Shown here in pieces: positions 17,881-29,342 of a stretch of DNA of 64,000 nt (the stretch's first letter is position 1; every line of letters starts with the position of its first letter). The DNA is from Halobacillus litoralis. GTDB lineage: Bacteria > Bacillota > Bacilli > Bacillales > Halobacillaceae. The DNA lies in contig NZ_WMEZ01000006.1 of NCBI RefSeq assembly GCF_009856415.1, positions 1 to 64,000 on the forward strand. The letters run 5' to 3'. The position numbers and the translations under genes were made by a program. Under the pieces are notes generated by a model. It saw only the letters and a program-made list of their open reading frames with translations. It was not told the origin of the DNA and ran no database searches.

Positions 17881-18551
17881 ACCTCGAACCTCTTCTTTTG
17901 TCACTGAAAGTAGCAGGAATTGCTACTTTCATCGTGTTTATCATCGGAATGATCAGCGCACGAATCATTTCCAGAAAATTATTTCCCGGGAAAAGTATCT
18001 TAGAATCGATTCTTTTACTCCCTCTCGTCCTTCCTCCGACCGTGATTGGATTTGGTCTGCTATATTTATTTGGTAAAAACGGGTGGTTGGGTCAATGGCT
18101 GATGGACTGGTTCAGTTTACAGGTTGTTTTTTCCTGGATCGGGGCCGTCATTGCCTCTGCCGTCGTTTCATTTCCTCTTATGTACCAGAGTGCATCGGCA
18201 GCTTTCCAAAATTATGATCAAAACCTGGAGAACGCAGCTTTGACGATGGGGGCTTCGAAAATAAAAGTGTTCTTCACCATATCGCTTCCGTTAGCCTGGC
18301 CCGGATTGCTGGCGGGATTAGTCATGACTTTCGCGCGTTCCCTAGGTGAGTTTGGGGCTACGTTAATGATCGCTGGGTATATTCCCGGGGAAACAGACAC
18401 CATTCCGCTCGCCATTTATTTTGCTGTCGAATCCGGTCGAATGGAACAAGCTCTCATGTGGGTGATCGTTATTCTCTGCCTGGGGTTCAGTGCGGTATTA
18501 TGGCTCAATACATGGAGCCGGAGGAAGATCAATTTTGTAAGAAAAGCATAA
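17877..18551 (+). CDS. modB: Molybdate ABC transporter permease ModB
   Basis: The 224-residue permease has five to six membrane segments and the ABC-permease EAA loop (ENAALTMGASKIKVFF...SLPLAWPGL, about residues 120-145) that docks onto the ATPase. It overlaps modA by ATGA, so translation is coupled. A modC ATPase is expected next but is absent; tRNA-Arg follows on the other strand. The gene contains a Noc-type DNA site at 17980. Confidence 0.93.
   Translation: MNLEPLLLSLKVAGIATFIVFIIGMISARIISRKLFPGKSILESILLLPLVLPPTVIGFGLLYLFGKNGWLGQWLMDWFSLQVVFSWIGAVIASAVVSFPLMYQSASAAFQNYDQNLENAALTMGASKIKVFFTISLPLAWPGLLAGLVMTFARSLGEFGATLMIAGYIPGETDTIPLAIYFAVESGRMEQALMWVIVILCLGFSAVLWLNTWSRRKINFVRKA
17980..17995. 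promoter_or_regulatory. Noc binding site (NBS) inside modB
   Basis: TATTTCCCGGGAAAAG agrees with the Noc consensus TATTTCCCGGGAAATA at 14 of 16 positions. noc is in this window, and Noc sites are scattered over the chromosome outside the terminus. Noc bound here would deter FtsZ assembly over the nucleoid. Confidence 0.65.
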
Positions 18552-18580
18552 AAAAAGCTGAAGCTCCGATCTGCTTCAGC
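18550..18580 (-). terminator. intrinsic terminator of tRNA-Arg
   Basis: GCTGAAGC (18557-18564) pairs with GCTTCAGC (18573-18580); the minus strand then has seven T. It has no T run on the plus strand, so it would not stop modAB transcripts well. Confidence 0.85.
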
Positions 18581-18583
18581 CAG

Positions 18584-18656
18584 CGCCCCCGGCAGGATTC
18601 GAACCTGCGGCACACGGTTTAGGAAACCGATGCTCTATCCCCTGAGCTACGGGGGC
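18584..18656 (-). tRNA. tRNA-Arg (CCT)
   Basis: On the minus strand GCCCCCG opens and CGGGGGC closes the acceptor stem. The D arm (GCTC...GAGC), anticodon loop TTCCTAA and T arm (GTTCGAATC) are all present. Anticodon CCU reads AGG. The CCA end is not encoded. It lies antisense to the modAB-dgk direction. Confidence 0.94.
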
Positions 18657-18735
18657 GTATGAACGTACGAGTAATATTATACAAAACAAACCAAAGATTG
18701 AAAAGCAAATACACCTTAAAATTATCGCTCGGATG

Positions 18736-18764
18736 TTACTTCCAACGTTTGTATATGATAAAAT
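18736..18764 (+). promoter_or_regulatory. candidate promoter of dgk-dck
   Basis: TTACTT (18736-18741), a 17-nt spacer ending TGA, and TAAAAT (18759-18764). The start would be near 18771, upstream of a terminator-like hairpin in the leader. Confidence 0.5.
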
Positions 18765-18799
18765 ACTATTTGTCTGTCTAAACGTATCGTATTTTGTAA

Positions 18800-18826
18800 G
18801 TGAGTGATGAACACTCACGTTTTTTT
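18800..18826 (+). terminator. terminator-like hairpin in the dgk leader
   Basis: GTGAGTG (18800-18806) pairs with CACTCAC (18812-18818) around ATGAA, then GTTTTTTT. It ends 15 nt before the dgk ribosome site. It may end modAB read-through, or act as an attenuator if the 18736 promoter is used. Confidence 0.75.
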
Positions 18827-18852
18827 GAATTGAGTTTGAAGGAGGAAAAGAG

Positions 18853-19494
18853 ATGGGAGATTTACCTTTCATATCCGTTGAAGGGCCCATTGGGGTTGGG
18901 AAAACGTCTCTGTCTAAAAAGCTCGCCTCCCAGTTTGATTTTCATTTGCTGAAGGAAATCGTTGAGGAGAACCCGTTTTTAGGCAAGTTTTACGACAATA
19001 TTGAAGAATGGAGCTTCCAAACAGAGATGTTCTTCTTGTGCAATCGTTTCAAGCAGCTCGAAGACATCGATCGCAAATATTTGCAGTCGGGCAAGCCGGT
19101 GGTCGCCGATTACCATATATCCAAGAATATGATTTTCGCACGACGCACATTGAGAGAAGATCAATTTGATAAGTATGCGCAGATTTTTGATATATTGACA
19201 CACGATATGCCTAAACCGAATATGGTCGTCTATTTACATGCGAGTTTAGATACACTGCTCGAACGCATCCGCATGCGTAACCGTGATGTAGAGGCAAATA
19301 TTCAACCCTCTTATCTTGAACAACTCTCTCAAGACTACGAAGATTTCATGAGGCATTTTGAAGCCACTCACCCAGAGATTCCTGTGATCCGTTTGAACGG
19401 GGATCACTTAGACTTCGTAAAACATCAAGATGATTTAAATTATATTGTTGATCAAGTAGAGCAGCATTTAAATAAAGGAGAAGTTATCAAATGA
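18853..19494 (+). CDS. dgk: Deoxyguanosine kinase
   Basis: The 213-residue deoxynucleoside kinase has a P-loop EGPIGVGKTSLS (residues 9-20), the DYH substrate motif (VVADYHISKN) and an Arg-rich LID (RIRMRNRDVE). It matches B. subtilis Dgk, which phosphorylates dG and dI for salvage. GGAGGAAAAGAG precedes the ATG. It overlaps dck by 4 bp, so the two are co-translated. The pair is next to serS territory in B. subtilis as well. A hairpin in the leader may control it. Confidence 0.93.
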   Translation: MGDLPFISVEGPIGVGKTSLSKKLASQFDFHLLKEIVEENPFLGKFYDNIEEWSFQTEMFFLCNRFKQLEDIDRKYLQSGKPVVADYHISKNMIFARRTLREDQFDKYAQIFDILTHDMPKPNMVVYLHASLDTLLERIRMRNRDVEANIQPSYLEQLSQDYEDFMRHFEATHPEIPVIRLNGDHLDFVKHQDDLNYIVDQVEQHLNKGEVIK

Positions 19495-20174
19495 ATGCAC
19501 GTGAACGCTATGGAATTCCACATGACAGCGTCATAACGATTGCAGGTACGGTCGGAGTCGGCAAGTCAACGATGACCAATGCACTCGCTGATGCCCTCAA
19601 CTTCCGTACCTCTTTTGAAAAAGTCGACACAAATCCTTATCTCGACAAATTCTACCAGGATTTTGAACGCTGGAGCTTCCATTTACAGATTTACTTCTTG
19701 GCGGAACGCTTCAAAGAACAAAAGAAAATCTTTGAATATGGCGGCGGGTTCATCCAGGACCGTTCCATTTATGAAGATACCGGCATCTTTGCACGGATGC
19801 ATTATGAAAAAGGGACGATGTCCGCGACCGATTATGAAACGTATCGGAACCTGTTTGATGCGATGGTGATGACACCATACTTCCCTCATCCCGACCTTTT
19901 AATATATTTGGAAGGTTCGTTTGATGATATCCTTTCCCGCATCAAAGAACGCGGACGTCCGATGGAACAAGAAACCCCGATTGAATATTGGGAAGAGATG
20001 TTCACGCGTTATGACAATTGGATTGATAATTTCAATTCCTGTCCTGTCCTGCGCCTTAATATTGCCGACTATGACGTACTGAATGACAAAACAAGCATCG
20101 AACCCGTCCTTGAAAAGATCGGGCACTTTATCCAACAATCCCGTAAATGGCGCTCCAGTCATTTATTGACGTAA
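19491..20174 (+). CDS. dck: Deoxyadenosine/deoxycytidine kinase
   Basis: The 227-residue paralogue of dgk has a P-loop GTVGVGKST (19-27), the DRS motif (FIQDRSIYED) where dgk has DYH, and the LID RIKERGRPME. DRS marks the dA/dC-specific enzymes such as B. subtilis Dck. It starts within the last codon of dgk with AAAGGAGAAG upstream, and is followed by a strong terminator shared with the convergent Nudix gene. Confidence 0.94.
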   Translation: MNARERYGIPHDSVITIAGTVGVGKSTMTNALADALNFRTSFEKVDTNPYLDKFYQDFERWSFHLQIYFLAERFKEQKKIFEYGGGFIQDRSIYEDTGIFARMHYEKGTMSATDYETYRNLFDAMVMTPYFPHPDLLIYLEGSFDDILSRIKERGRPMEQETPIEYWEEMFTRYDNWIDNFNSCPVLRLNIADYDVLNDKTSIEPVLEKIGHFIQQSRKWRSSHLLT

Positions 20175-20184
20175 TCATAAAGGA

Positions 20185-20224
20185 AAAACTCCTGATCGTC
20201 CATCCGATGTCAGGAGTTTTTTTG
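20185..20224. terminator. bidirectional terminator between dck and Nudix gene
   Basis: AAAAACTCCTGA pairs with TCAGGAGTTTTTTT, with T runs in both directions. It overlaps the last codons of the Nudix gene. Confidence 0.92.
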
Positions 20225-20665
20225 TCTATAATCTTCAATCATCTTCCGGTGACTACCAATCATCTTCTCCGGCAAATCATGAAATTCGAAAAATTTCACC
20301 TGTACGGTTTCCACAGGATCAAAATTATAATTCCCACGATAAACTTTAGTGAAATAAGCCGTTGTCACAACGTAAAATTCATCTCCATTAGGTGCCCGAC
20401 TGAACTGATCTGCTCCTGAGTAAACATTCAACAATTGCAGGTCATCGACTTCTAATCCCGTCTCTTCGAACGCTTCACGTTTCGCGACTTGTTCGGTGCT
20501 TTCTCCAAGCTCCATCAAACCACCCGGCAGTCCCCATACACCTTGAGGAGACGTTCGTTCCTGCAGCAAGATACGTCCCTCTCTATCAAGGATGATCACA
20601 ACAGAGCCAACCAATATAACCGGTCGATGACCAATGATTGCACGTAAGTCCTCGACATACCCCAT
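20210..20665 (-). CDS. Nudix hydrolase
   Basis: The 151-residue protein has a complete Nudix box, from GGLMELGES through REAFEETGL (residues 48-70), with both metal-binding EE residues, so it should cleave a nucleoside-diphosphate derivative. Conserved residues before the box (VWGLPGG) are typical of the MutT/ADP-ribose group, but the substrate cannot be told. AGAGGAGGGATCGT precedes the start. It is convergent with dck. Confidence 0.92.
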   Translation of the reverse strand: MGYVEDLRAIIGHRPVILVGSVVIILDREGRILLQERTSPQGVWGLPGGLMELGESTEQVAKREAFEETGLEVDDLQLLNVYSGADQFSRAPNGDEFYVVTTAYFTKVYRGNYNFDPVETVQVKFFEFHDLPEKMIGSHRKMIEDYRQKNS

Positions 20666-20706
20666 ACGATCCCTCCTCTCTTCACCCTTCCATTATAACA
20701 AGAGAA

Positions 20707-20736
20707 AAGGCCCCCTTTGAAAAAAGGAGCCCTTCT
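20707..20736 (-). terminator. intrinsic terminator after the DHA1 efflux gene
   Basis: On the minus strand GGGCTCCTTT pairs, with one mismatch, with AAAGGGGGCC, followed by TTTTCTC. Confidence 0.7.
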
Positions 20737-20742
20737 TGAATT

Positions 20743-21951
20743 TTATCGTTCCATCGTATTCAGCAGTTTTGTAAAGGCGACAGCACCGCCCACCATCACT
20801 GCACCAATCCATGGTGTATGAACAAGACCAATCGTATCAACGATCACACCACCAACAGTAGATCCAATAGCAATCCCCACATTGAAGGCGGCTATATTCA
20901 AAGCTGATGCAACATTGACCGCAGATGGCACATATTTCTCGGCTAATTGAACGACCAGAATCTGCAAGGCAGGTACGTTCATGAAAGCAAATAACCCCAT
21001 GAAAAACAATACAACCAGACTCAACCCTTTAAATGGAATGACGAAGGCCAAAAGGAGCAATACGATCGCCTGCAACACAAACATCCAGAACAACGCCCTG
21101 ATCGGCCTTTTATTGGAAACTTTTCCGCCAATCGTATTTCCGATCGCCACCGCAACTCCATAGATGAGCAGAATCACGCTGACAAACTTCGGATCGAAAC
21201 CTGTCACTTCTTCTAGTAAAGGAGCAAGATACGTGAAAGCCACAAACGTTCCGCCATATCCTAATCCTGTAATGGTGAAGGAGAGCAGAATCCTTTTTTC
21301 TGTTAGTATTTTTAATTGGTCACGAAAGCTTGCCGGTGGTGCTTCTTCCAGGTTTTTAGGGACAAGCAGAGCACTTGCGATGATCCCGATCACGCCGAGC
21401 AAAGCTACACTGGCAAATGTCGCCCTCCAACCAAAGGTTTGTCCAATGAATGTTCCTAAAGGGACACCGGTCACTGTTGCAACCGTCAATCCGGTAAACA
21501 TAAAGGCAATGGCACTTGCCCGCTTATGCTCAGGGACTAAACTTGCAGCAATGGTCGAACCGATCGAAAAGAATATTCCATGAGAAAAAGCAGTGATGAT
21601 CCTCGCCATTAACAGCAACGTAAAACTTGTCGACACGGAAGCCACCAAATTACCAAGAATGAAAACAACCATTAGAGCCAGCAATAAACTTTTCCGGCTC
21701 ATCTTATTTGTGAGAGCCGTCAAAACAGGAGCTCCTACAGCAACACCGACCGCATAACCGGATATCAAAAGACCCGCAAGCGTAATGGATATTGATAGGT
21801 CATCGGCCATCGTTGATAACAAACCTACGGGTACGAATTCTGTCGTTCCAATCCCGAACGCACTAATGGCAAGGGCTAACAAAGCAAACGAAAAACTTTT
21901 TGATTTATGATCAAGTGAATTTTCTTGGATATTCTCTGCGTGTGAACTCAT
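20743..21951 (-). CDS. MFS transporter, DHA1 (sugar/drug efflux) type
   Basis: The 402-residue protein has 12 hydrophobic segments, with the DHA1 opening ALAISAFGIGTTEFVPVGLL and the loop 2-3 motif ALTNKMSRKSLL, as in the AraJ/YdhP/NepI group. It probably exports sugars, nucleosides or drugs by proton antiport. It is divergent from an HxlR-type regulator 275 bp away, an arrangement in which the regulator usually controls the pump. A palindromic site lies between them. Confidence 0.9.
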   Translation of the reverse strand: MSSHAENIQENSLDHKSKSFSFALLALAISAFGIGTTEFVPVGLLSTMADDLSISITLAGLLISGYAVGVAVGAPVLTALTNKMSRKSLLLALMVVFILGNLVASVSTSFTLLLMARIITAFSHGIFFSIGSTIAASLVPEHKRASAIAFMFTGLTVATVTGVPLGTFIGQTFGWRATFASVALLGVIGIIASALLVPKNLEEAPPASFRDQLKILTEKRILLSFTITGLGYGGTFVAFTYLAPLLEEVTGFDPKFVSVILLIYGVAVAIGNTIGGKVSNKRPIRALFWMFVLQAIVLLLLAFVIPFKGLSLVVLFFMGLFAFMNVPALQILVVQLAEKYVPSAVNVASALNIAAFNVGIAIGSTVGGVIVDTIGLVHTPWIGAVMVGGAVAFTKLLNTMER

Positions 21952-22053
21952 CCTTTTCCTCCTAACAAAAATAGATAAGAATTAAAACTAAAACAATGTC
22001 TCCAGGGCGCCTCTGGATGACAAACCTTATTATGAGGGCTGATCGAACACTTG

Positions 22054-22069
22054 AGAAGTACGCACTTCT
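22054..22069. promoter_or_regulatory. candidate operator between MFS and hxlR-type genes
   Basis: AGAAGTACGCACTTCT is a 6-bp inverted repeat with a 4-nt centre; outer bases (CAC and GTG) extend it imperfectly. A winged-helix dimer could bind it. No direct evidence ties it to the HxlR protein. Confidence 0.4.
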
Positions 22070-22226
22070 GTGTGCTATAGGCACCTGGAAGTAACAATTG
22101 TATGAAATAGGGGATGGTGAGATTGTTCGTGCGAAATCTTTTTAACTTATCCTTCTTTCGTGTATAGTGAATCATCGGATATACATGCTATAAGGAAACA
22201 TACGGGAGAAAAAGGAGGTAAAGCTC

Positions 22227-22559
22227 ATGCCAAAATATAATATACCGGTTGAAGCCGCACTTGAAGTGATTGGAGGCAAGTGGAAGGTCGTCATCCTTTG
22301 TCATTTGATCGAAAATAAACGACGGACAAGTGAACTGAAACGGTTAATGCCAGGAATTACACAGAAAATGTTAACCCAGCAGCTGAGGGAATTGGAAAGG
22401 GATGGAGTCATTACTCGAATCGTTTATAACCAGGTACCGCCTAAAGTCGAGTATGAACTGACGGAATACGGATGGACATTAAAAGGGGCATTAGACATGT
22501 TGTGTGCCTGGGGGGAGCAGCATATTGAAAAGACTTACCCCAATAAAGAAGAGGTATGA
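22227..22559 (+). CDS. HxlR family transcriptional regulator
   Basis: A 110-residue winged-helix protein with the HxlR core: EVIGGKWKVVILCHLIENKRRTSEL, then MPGITQKMLTQQLRELERDGVITR and YELTEYGWTL. Members act as dimers and respond to aldehydes, quinones or redox stress. Cys29 lies in the position of the redox cysteine of some members, but this is not proof. GGAGGTAAAGCTC precedes the ATG. It is divergent from the DHA1 transporter and probably controls it. Confidence 0.93.
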   Translation: MPKYNIPVEAALEVIGGKWKVVILCHLIENKRRTSELKRLMPGITQKMLTQQLRELERDGVITRIVYNQVPPKVEYELTEYGWTLKGALDMLCAWGEQHIEKTYPNKEEV

Positions 22560-22581
22560 TTGAATTCTTAATAAGGTACAA

Positions 22582-22623
22582 AAAAGCCCTCACCGATCAT
22601 CTCCGGTGAGGGCTTTACTTTTT
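22582..22623. terminator. bidirectional terminator between hxlR-type gene and tRNA-Ser
   Basis: AAAGCCCTCACCG pairs with CGGTGAGGGCTTT; T-rich tails on both strands serve the two convergent transcripts. Confidence 0.92.
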
Positions 22624-22714
22624 CCATTAAAGGCAAAATAAAAAATCGTTACACGAAGTAACGATTTCTGTTCTATAAATCTCCAATATTTATGCGCTAT
22701 TGTTGATATTAATA

Positions 22715-22807
22715 TGGCGGAGGAGGAGGGATTCGAACCCCCGCGGGGCGTAAACCCCCTGGCGGTTTTCAAGACCGCTCCCTTCAGCCGGACTTGGGTA
22801 CTCCTCC
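22715..22807 (-). tRNA. tRNA-Ser (TGA)
   Basis: On the minus strand the acceptor stem GGAGGAG/CTCCTCC, a long variable arm typical of serine, and the anticodon loop CTTGAAA (anticodon UGA, reads UCA/UCG) are clear. Discriminator G and an encoded CCA (22715-22717) follow. It is beside serS, as in B. subtilis. Confidence 0.97.
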
Positions 22808-22825
22808 GTGTGACCGACAATGAAT

Positions 22826-22854
22826 ATAATATCATGGTTGTCCGTATCCGTCAA
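22826..22854 (-). promoter_or_regulatory. promoter of tRNA-Ser
   Basis: On the minus strand TTGACG (22849-22854), a 17-nt spacer ending TGA, and TATTAT (22826-22831). It resembles the rrn promoters above. Nothing else is visible between here and serS. Confidence 0.8.
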
Positions 22855-23050
22855 CAGAATTCCTTAATTTTTTTAAAAGAAGTTGTTGTCGAACAATCAC
22901 GAAAAAATGTCACTTCGTTATTATACAAATTCTCTTCAACAGAGTCAAGAGCGATCCGCACGCTCCAATTCCGAAGAATAAACAAGGAAAAACGCCTAGA
23001 ACCATCAATAGGATCCAGACATCTTTCCTGTTAATCTTTATTTGATTTGG

Positions 23051-24355
<1,305 letters not shown>

Positions 24356-24371
24356 TTAATTGGAAGCTAAA

Positions 24372-24620
24372 CAAAAAGCTCCCGTCCCTAAATAAGGGAC
24401 GAGAGCTTTGGTTTATGCTTCCCGCGATACCACCCAAGTTGAAGGTCCATGTGACCTTCCGGCTTCACTCATAACGGTGAGTACCGGTCTGACTTACTTC
24501 ATTCAGTCAGACACTCAAGGATGGATTCACATGTCTTCTCCGTCAGTTCACACCAGCCACTGACTCTCTTTGGGAAGAAGGAACATGTTACTATTTCCTG
24601 TCATCGCGTTTAATTATGGT
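24372..24620 (-). promoter_or_regulatory. T-box riboswitch (serine) upstream of serS
   Basis: On the minus strand the T-box sequence GGGTGGTATCGCG is at 24423-24435, followed by a terminator pairing AAAGCTC(T)CGTCCCT with AGGGACGGGAGCTTT (24372-24410). Upstream are stem I features, with a UCC serine codon (24523-24525, in GTGAATCCATCC) placed as the specifier. Uncharged tRNA-Ser would pair with both specifier and T-box and prevent termination. This accounts for the 325-bp gap. Confidence 0.94.
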
Positions 24621-24650
24621 TTGTGTTACATAAGATTAGCGGATTCAGAA

Positions 24651-25241
24651 TTATAATGCAAGTGTTTTTTTAGCTGCTTCTACCATTTTTACAAAATGGT
24701 CAGTTAACCGATGGTCGTCCGTCAATTCCGGATGGAAGGAACAGGCTAAATAGTGGTCTTCCTGAGCGGCTACAATATGACCGTCATAGCGGGCCAACAC
24801 TTTCGTATTTCCCCCAACTCCTTCAATGTAAGGAGCACGGATGAATACGGCATTGAATCCTTCTGCCACACCCTCGATATCGAGATTTGCTTCAAAACTT
24901 TCACGCTGCCGTCCGAAAGCATTACGACGGACTTTGATATCCATGACCCCTAGATGAACGTCATAAGAACCATCGATTTCTGAAGCGAGTAGGATGAGCC
25001 CTGCGCACGTCCCGAAAATCGGGTTGCCGCTTTTCCCGAACTCACGGATCGGCTCCAGGAACTCGTACTTATCGATCAGTCTGCGGATGGTCGTACTTTC
25101 GCCACCAGGGATAATCAAGCCATCGATCTCTTTCAGCTGCTCTGTTCTTTTGACAACAAGACTTTTGGCACCTGTTGCTTCGACAGAACGAACATGCTCA
25201 CGGAACGCACCTTGCAGGCCTAATACACCGATTGTAGTCAT
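24651..25241 (-). CDS. pdxT: PLP synthase glutaminase subunit PdxT
   Basis: The 196-residue class I glutaminase has the oxyanion region PGGEST, nucleophile Cys79 (FGTCAG) and the His170-Pro-Glu172 dyad (CSFHPEL). It feeds ammonia to PdxS for synthesis of pyridoxal 5'-phosphate from ribose 5-phosphate and glyceraldehyde 3-phosphate. It follows pdxS by 17 bp in one transcript. Confidence 0.98.
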   Translation of the reverse strand: MTTIGVLGLQGAFREHVRSVEATGAKSLVVKRTEQLKEIDGLIIPGGESTTIRRLIDKYEFLEPIREFGKSGNPIFGTCAGLILLASEIDGSYDVHLGVMDIKVRRNAFGRQRESFEANLDIEGVAEGFNAVFIRAPYIEGVGGNTKVLARYDGHIVAAQEDHYLACSFHPELTDDHRLTDHFVKMVEAAKKTLAL

Positions 25242-25258
25242 GCTGCATTCTCCTTTGC

Positions 25259-26143
25259 TTACTGGCTGCGATCTTGCATACGCTGTTCAGGAGTAAGGGT
25301 AGACATTTCCATACCCTTCATGGCTGTTCCAAGACCCTTAGACAATTCACCAATCAACTTGTAATCGTCATAATGAGTCGTTGCTTCAACAATTGCACGT
25401 GCAAACTTTTCAGGATTGTTGGATTTGAAGATACCGGAACCAACAAATACTCCGTCTGCTCCCAGCTGCATCATCAAGGATGCATCTGCAGGAGTTGCAA
25501 TACCACCGGCAGCGAAGTTAACGACAGGAAGACGTCCTTCTTCACGGATCTCCATCAAAAGATCGAATGGAGCGCCGTTATCTTTTGCATAGACCATGAC
25601 TTCATCTTCAGATAGTCCACGCAAATGACGGATTTGAGACTGAACCTGACGCATATGGCTGACAGCTTCCACAATGTTTCCTGTTCCTGGTTCACCCTTC
25701 GTACGAAGCATGGATGCACCTTCACGAATACGGCGTGTCGCTTCACCTAAGTTACGGCAGCCGCATACGAATGGCACTGTGTAGTCATCTTTTTTAATGT
25801 GATAGATTTCATCAGCAGGAGTAAGAACTTCACTCTCATCGATATAGTCAACGCCCATGGCTTCAAGGACGCGTGCTTCTGTAATATGCCCAATACGTGC
25901 TTTTGCCATAACTGGAATTGAAACGGCATTCATCACTTCTTCAACGATCGTAGGATCAGCCATACGAGCGACTCCACCTGCTGCGCGAATGTCTGCTGGA
26001 ACTCGTTCAAGAGCCATTACGGCTACTGCACCTGCTTCTTCAGCGATCTTTGCTTGTTCTGCGTTCACGACGTCCATGATGACGCCACCTTTTTGCATTT
26101 CTGCCATGCCGCGTTTTACGCGATCCGTACCTGTTTGTGCCAT
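25259..26143 (-). CDS. pdxS: PLP synthase subunit PdxS
   Basis: The 294-residue (beta/alpha)8 protein is highly conserved: [21 protein letters not shown] at the N-terminus, catalytic lysine in VMAKARIGH, and [12 protein letters not shown]. It forms the dodecameric core that builds PLP with PdxT. ORF ends as in B. subtilis YaaD. Position between dacA and pdxT is the same as in B. subtilis. Confidence 0.98.
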   Translation of the reverse strand: MAQTGTDRVKRGMAEMQKGGVIMDVVNAEQAKIAEEAGAVAVMALERVPADIRAAGGVARMADPTIVEEVMNAVSIPVMAKARIGHITEARVLEAMGVDYIDESEVLTPADEIYHIKKDDYTVPFVCGCRNLGEATRRIREGASMLRTKGEPGTGNIVEAVSHMRQVQSQIRHLRGLSEDEVMVYAKDNGAPFDLLMEIREEGRLPVVNFAAGGIATPADASLMMQLGADGVFVGSGIFKSNNPEKFARAIVEATTHYDDYKLIGELSKGLGTAMKGMEMSTLTPEQRMQDRSQ

Positions 26144-26262
26144 GTTGATTCCTCCCTAACAGCTCTATAGTTTAAGCATTTTATTTTGAATCATAGATTC
26201 TTATTCTCTATTGTAACGCATTACTATATTAAATCCCACTGGTTATATAGGGATTTTTTCAC

Positions 26263-27594
26263 CTAAAACCAGCCTTTGACCATGTCGACTGCGCCTGTAA
26301 AGATATCACCAAAGAATTCACCGATCGCTCCGAGGGTCAGCATGAACCAGTTGGCTTTTTCCACACTGGATGAAGCGATGATATCAACGGTTTGTCCACC
26401 TTCAGAGAGAATATTTCCGTAGTCCTCTTCCCCGTTGTAAACGAGTTTCGCTGTCCCGACTTTCTGCCCTTTTTCAACAGGGGCGACAAGGTGGCCTTCG
26501 TCATCCAACTGGTCCTCAGAGATGTTGAATTGAATCTCGTATTGATCTTCTTCTCCGTTTTTAACAAGTGTGCTCAAAGCCGAACTCGTTTCGATCGCTA
26601 CTCCATCTTCTTTTCCTTTTGCGACAGGAAGCGTCGACTCTTCTTCAGGAGTAGCTCCTGCTGCGAAAATTTCCTGACGGGAGAATTGATTGAATCCGTA
26701 GTCCAGAAGTTGTCTTGTTTGATTGAAACGAGAAGCTCGGGACTCAGATTTCATAACAACGGAAATAAAACGCTGCCCGTCCCGTTCTGCTGTTCCCGTA
26801 AACGTGTTTTGGGCAAGTTCTGTGTAACCCGTTTTCAAACCGTCCATCCCTTCATACTCGAACTGCTTCAAGTTCTGTCCAGGCATACCCGGAAGCATCC
26901 AGTTCCAGTTCGTCACGGTTTGTCCAGCAAAATCTAGTGTCGGTTTGCTTGAGATCTCAAGCGCTTCCGGATAATCATTCGTTAAGTGATAAGCAAGCAG
27001 CGCGGCAGACTTCGCTGAAAGCATGTTCGTCGCTTCAGGGTCTGTCCCTTCAGGATAATTGTCTCCCAAGTGGGAGTTATTCAGTCCTGTTGCATTCACA
27101 AAATCATACTCAGGCAGCCCCATTTCAGCTGCTTTCTCGTTCATCATCTGAACGAATTCGCCTTCACTGCCAGCAATCAATTCAGTAAGAGCAATGGTTG
27201 TCGCATTATCCGAGTTGATCGCCATTGCCTCATATAGTTCACGTACAGTGTATTGTTCGTCCAGTTTCAGGCCAACCCCTGAAAACTCAGGATTCGCCGA
27301 TATATCAAAAGCGTATTGACTAATTTGTGTTGTCGTATCCCAGCTGATCTGACCTTCCTCAATCGCCTCCATGACAAGATATTCAGTCATCATCTTCGTC
27401 ATACTTGCAGGAGGTAATGTCAAATCTGCCTCTTTTTCAAATAAAATCTTCCCTGTTTCCGCGTCCACGAGTATTGCCGATTCTGCGCCAACATCTACGC
27501 TTGCGTATGTATGTCCAGGATTCATAGACACAGCAAAGAACCCCATAAGCAATGCCACCATCAAGGCCATAGATGTTTTTAATCTTTGTGTCAC
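26263..27594 (-). CDS. dacA: D-alanyl-D-alanine carboxypeptidase DacA (PBP5)
   Basis: The 443-residue protein, the same length as B. subtilis DacA, has a signal peptide (about 1-31), the penicillin-binding motifs S64-x-x-K67 (PASMTK), SDN (INSDNAT) and KTG (GLKTGYTE), a PBP5 C-terminal domain and a C-terminal amphipathic membrane anchor (IFTGAVDMVKGWF). It trims pentapeptides in the cell wall. The frame opens at 27702, but a GTG at 27594 is correctly spaced after GGAGG and gives the expected signal peptide. Confidence 0.95.
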   Translation of the reverse strand: MTQRLKTSMALMVALLMGFFAVSMNPGHTYASVDVGAESAILVDAETGKILFEKEADLTLPPASMTKMMTEYLVMEAIEEGQISWDTTTQISQYAFDISANPEFSGVGLKLDEQYTVRELYEAMAINSDNATTIALTELIAGSEGEFVQMMNEKAAEMGLPEYDFVNATGLNNSHLGDNYPEGTDPEATNMLSAKSAALLAYHLTNDYPEALEISSKPTLDFAGQTVTNWNWMLPGMPGQNLKQFEYEGMDGLKTGYTELAQNTFTGTAERDGQRFISVVMKSESRASRFNQTRQLLDYGFNQFSRQEIFAAGATPEEESTLPVAKGKEDGVAIETSSALSTLVKNGEEDQYEIQFNISEDQLDDEGHLVAPVEKGQKVGTAKLVYNGEEDYGNILSEGGQTVDIIASSSVEKANWFMLTLGAIGEFFGDIFTGAVDMVKGWF

Positions 27595-27657
27595 TTTCTC
27601 AACCTCCACCCTTAAAATATGCATCTTTGTTATTTTATCACATGCGCATACAAAAGA

Positions 27658-27685
27658 ATAGACAGGGAAAAGTCCCTGTCTATCA
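27658..27685 (-). terminator. intrinsic terminator after guaB
   Basis: ATAGACAGGGA pairs with TCCCTGTCTAT around a short AAAG loop; the minus-strand tail is TTCTTTTG. Confidence 0.75.
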
Positions 27686-27698
27686 CTTTTTATACGGG

Positions 27699-29189
<1,491 letters not shown>

Positions 29190-29342
29190 TTAAAATAGTT
29201 TGGGTGAAAGTGGGTAAAATAAGTGGTACATTCTCGTAACACCAATTTCTTATTGTTATTTACAATACGACAATGGTCGGGCTTTTTCAACCATAAAAAA
29301 ATGGGGGAGAATTCCTTTTATGTTAGAAAGGAGGAGGTTTCT

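Noticed and set aside
18383-18398. Second Noc-like site in modB (ATTCCCGGGGAA)
   Set aside because: The palindrome is off by one base and mismatched on both flanks; too weak to list.
18576-18890. 104-codon frame on the minus strand
   Set aside because: It overlaps tRNA-Arg, and its product includes the translated tRNA (APVAQGIEHRFPKPC).
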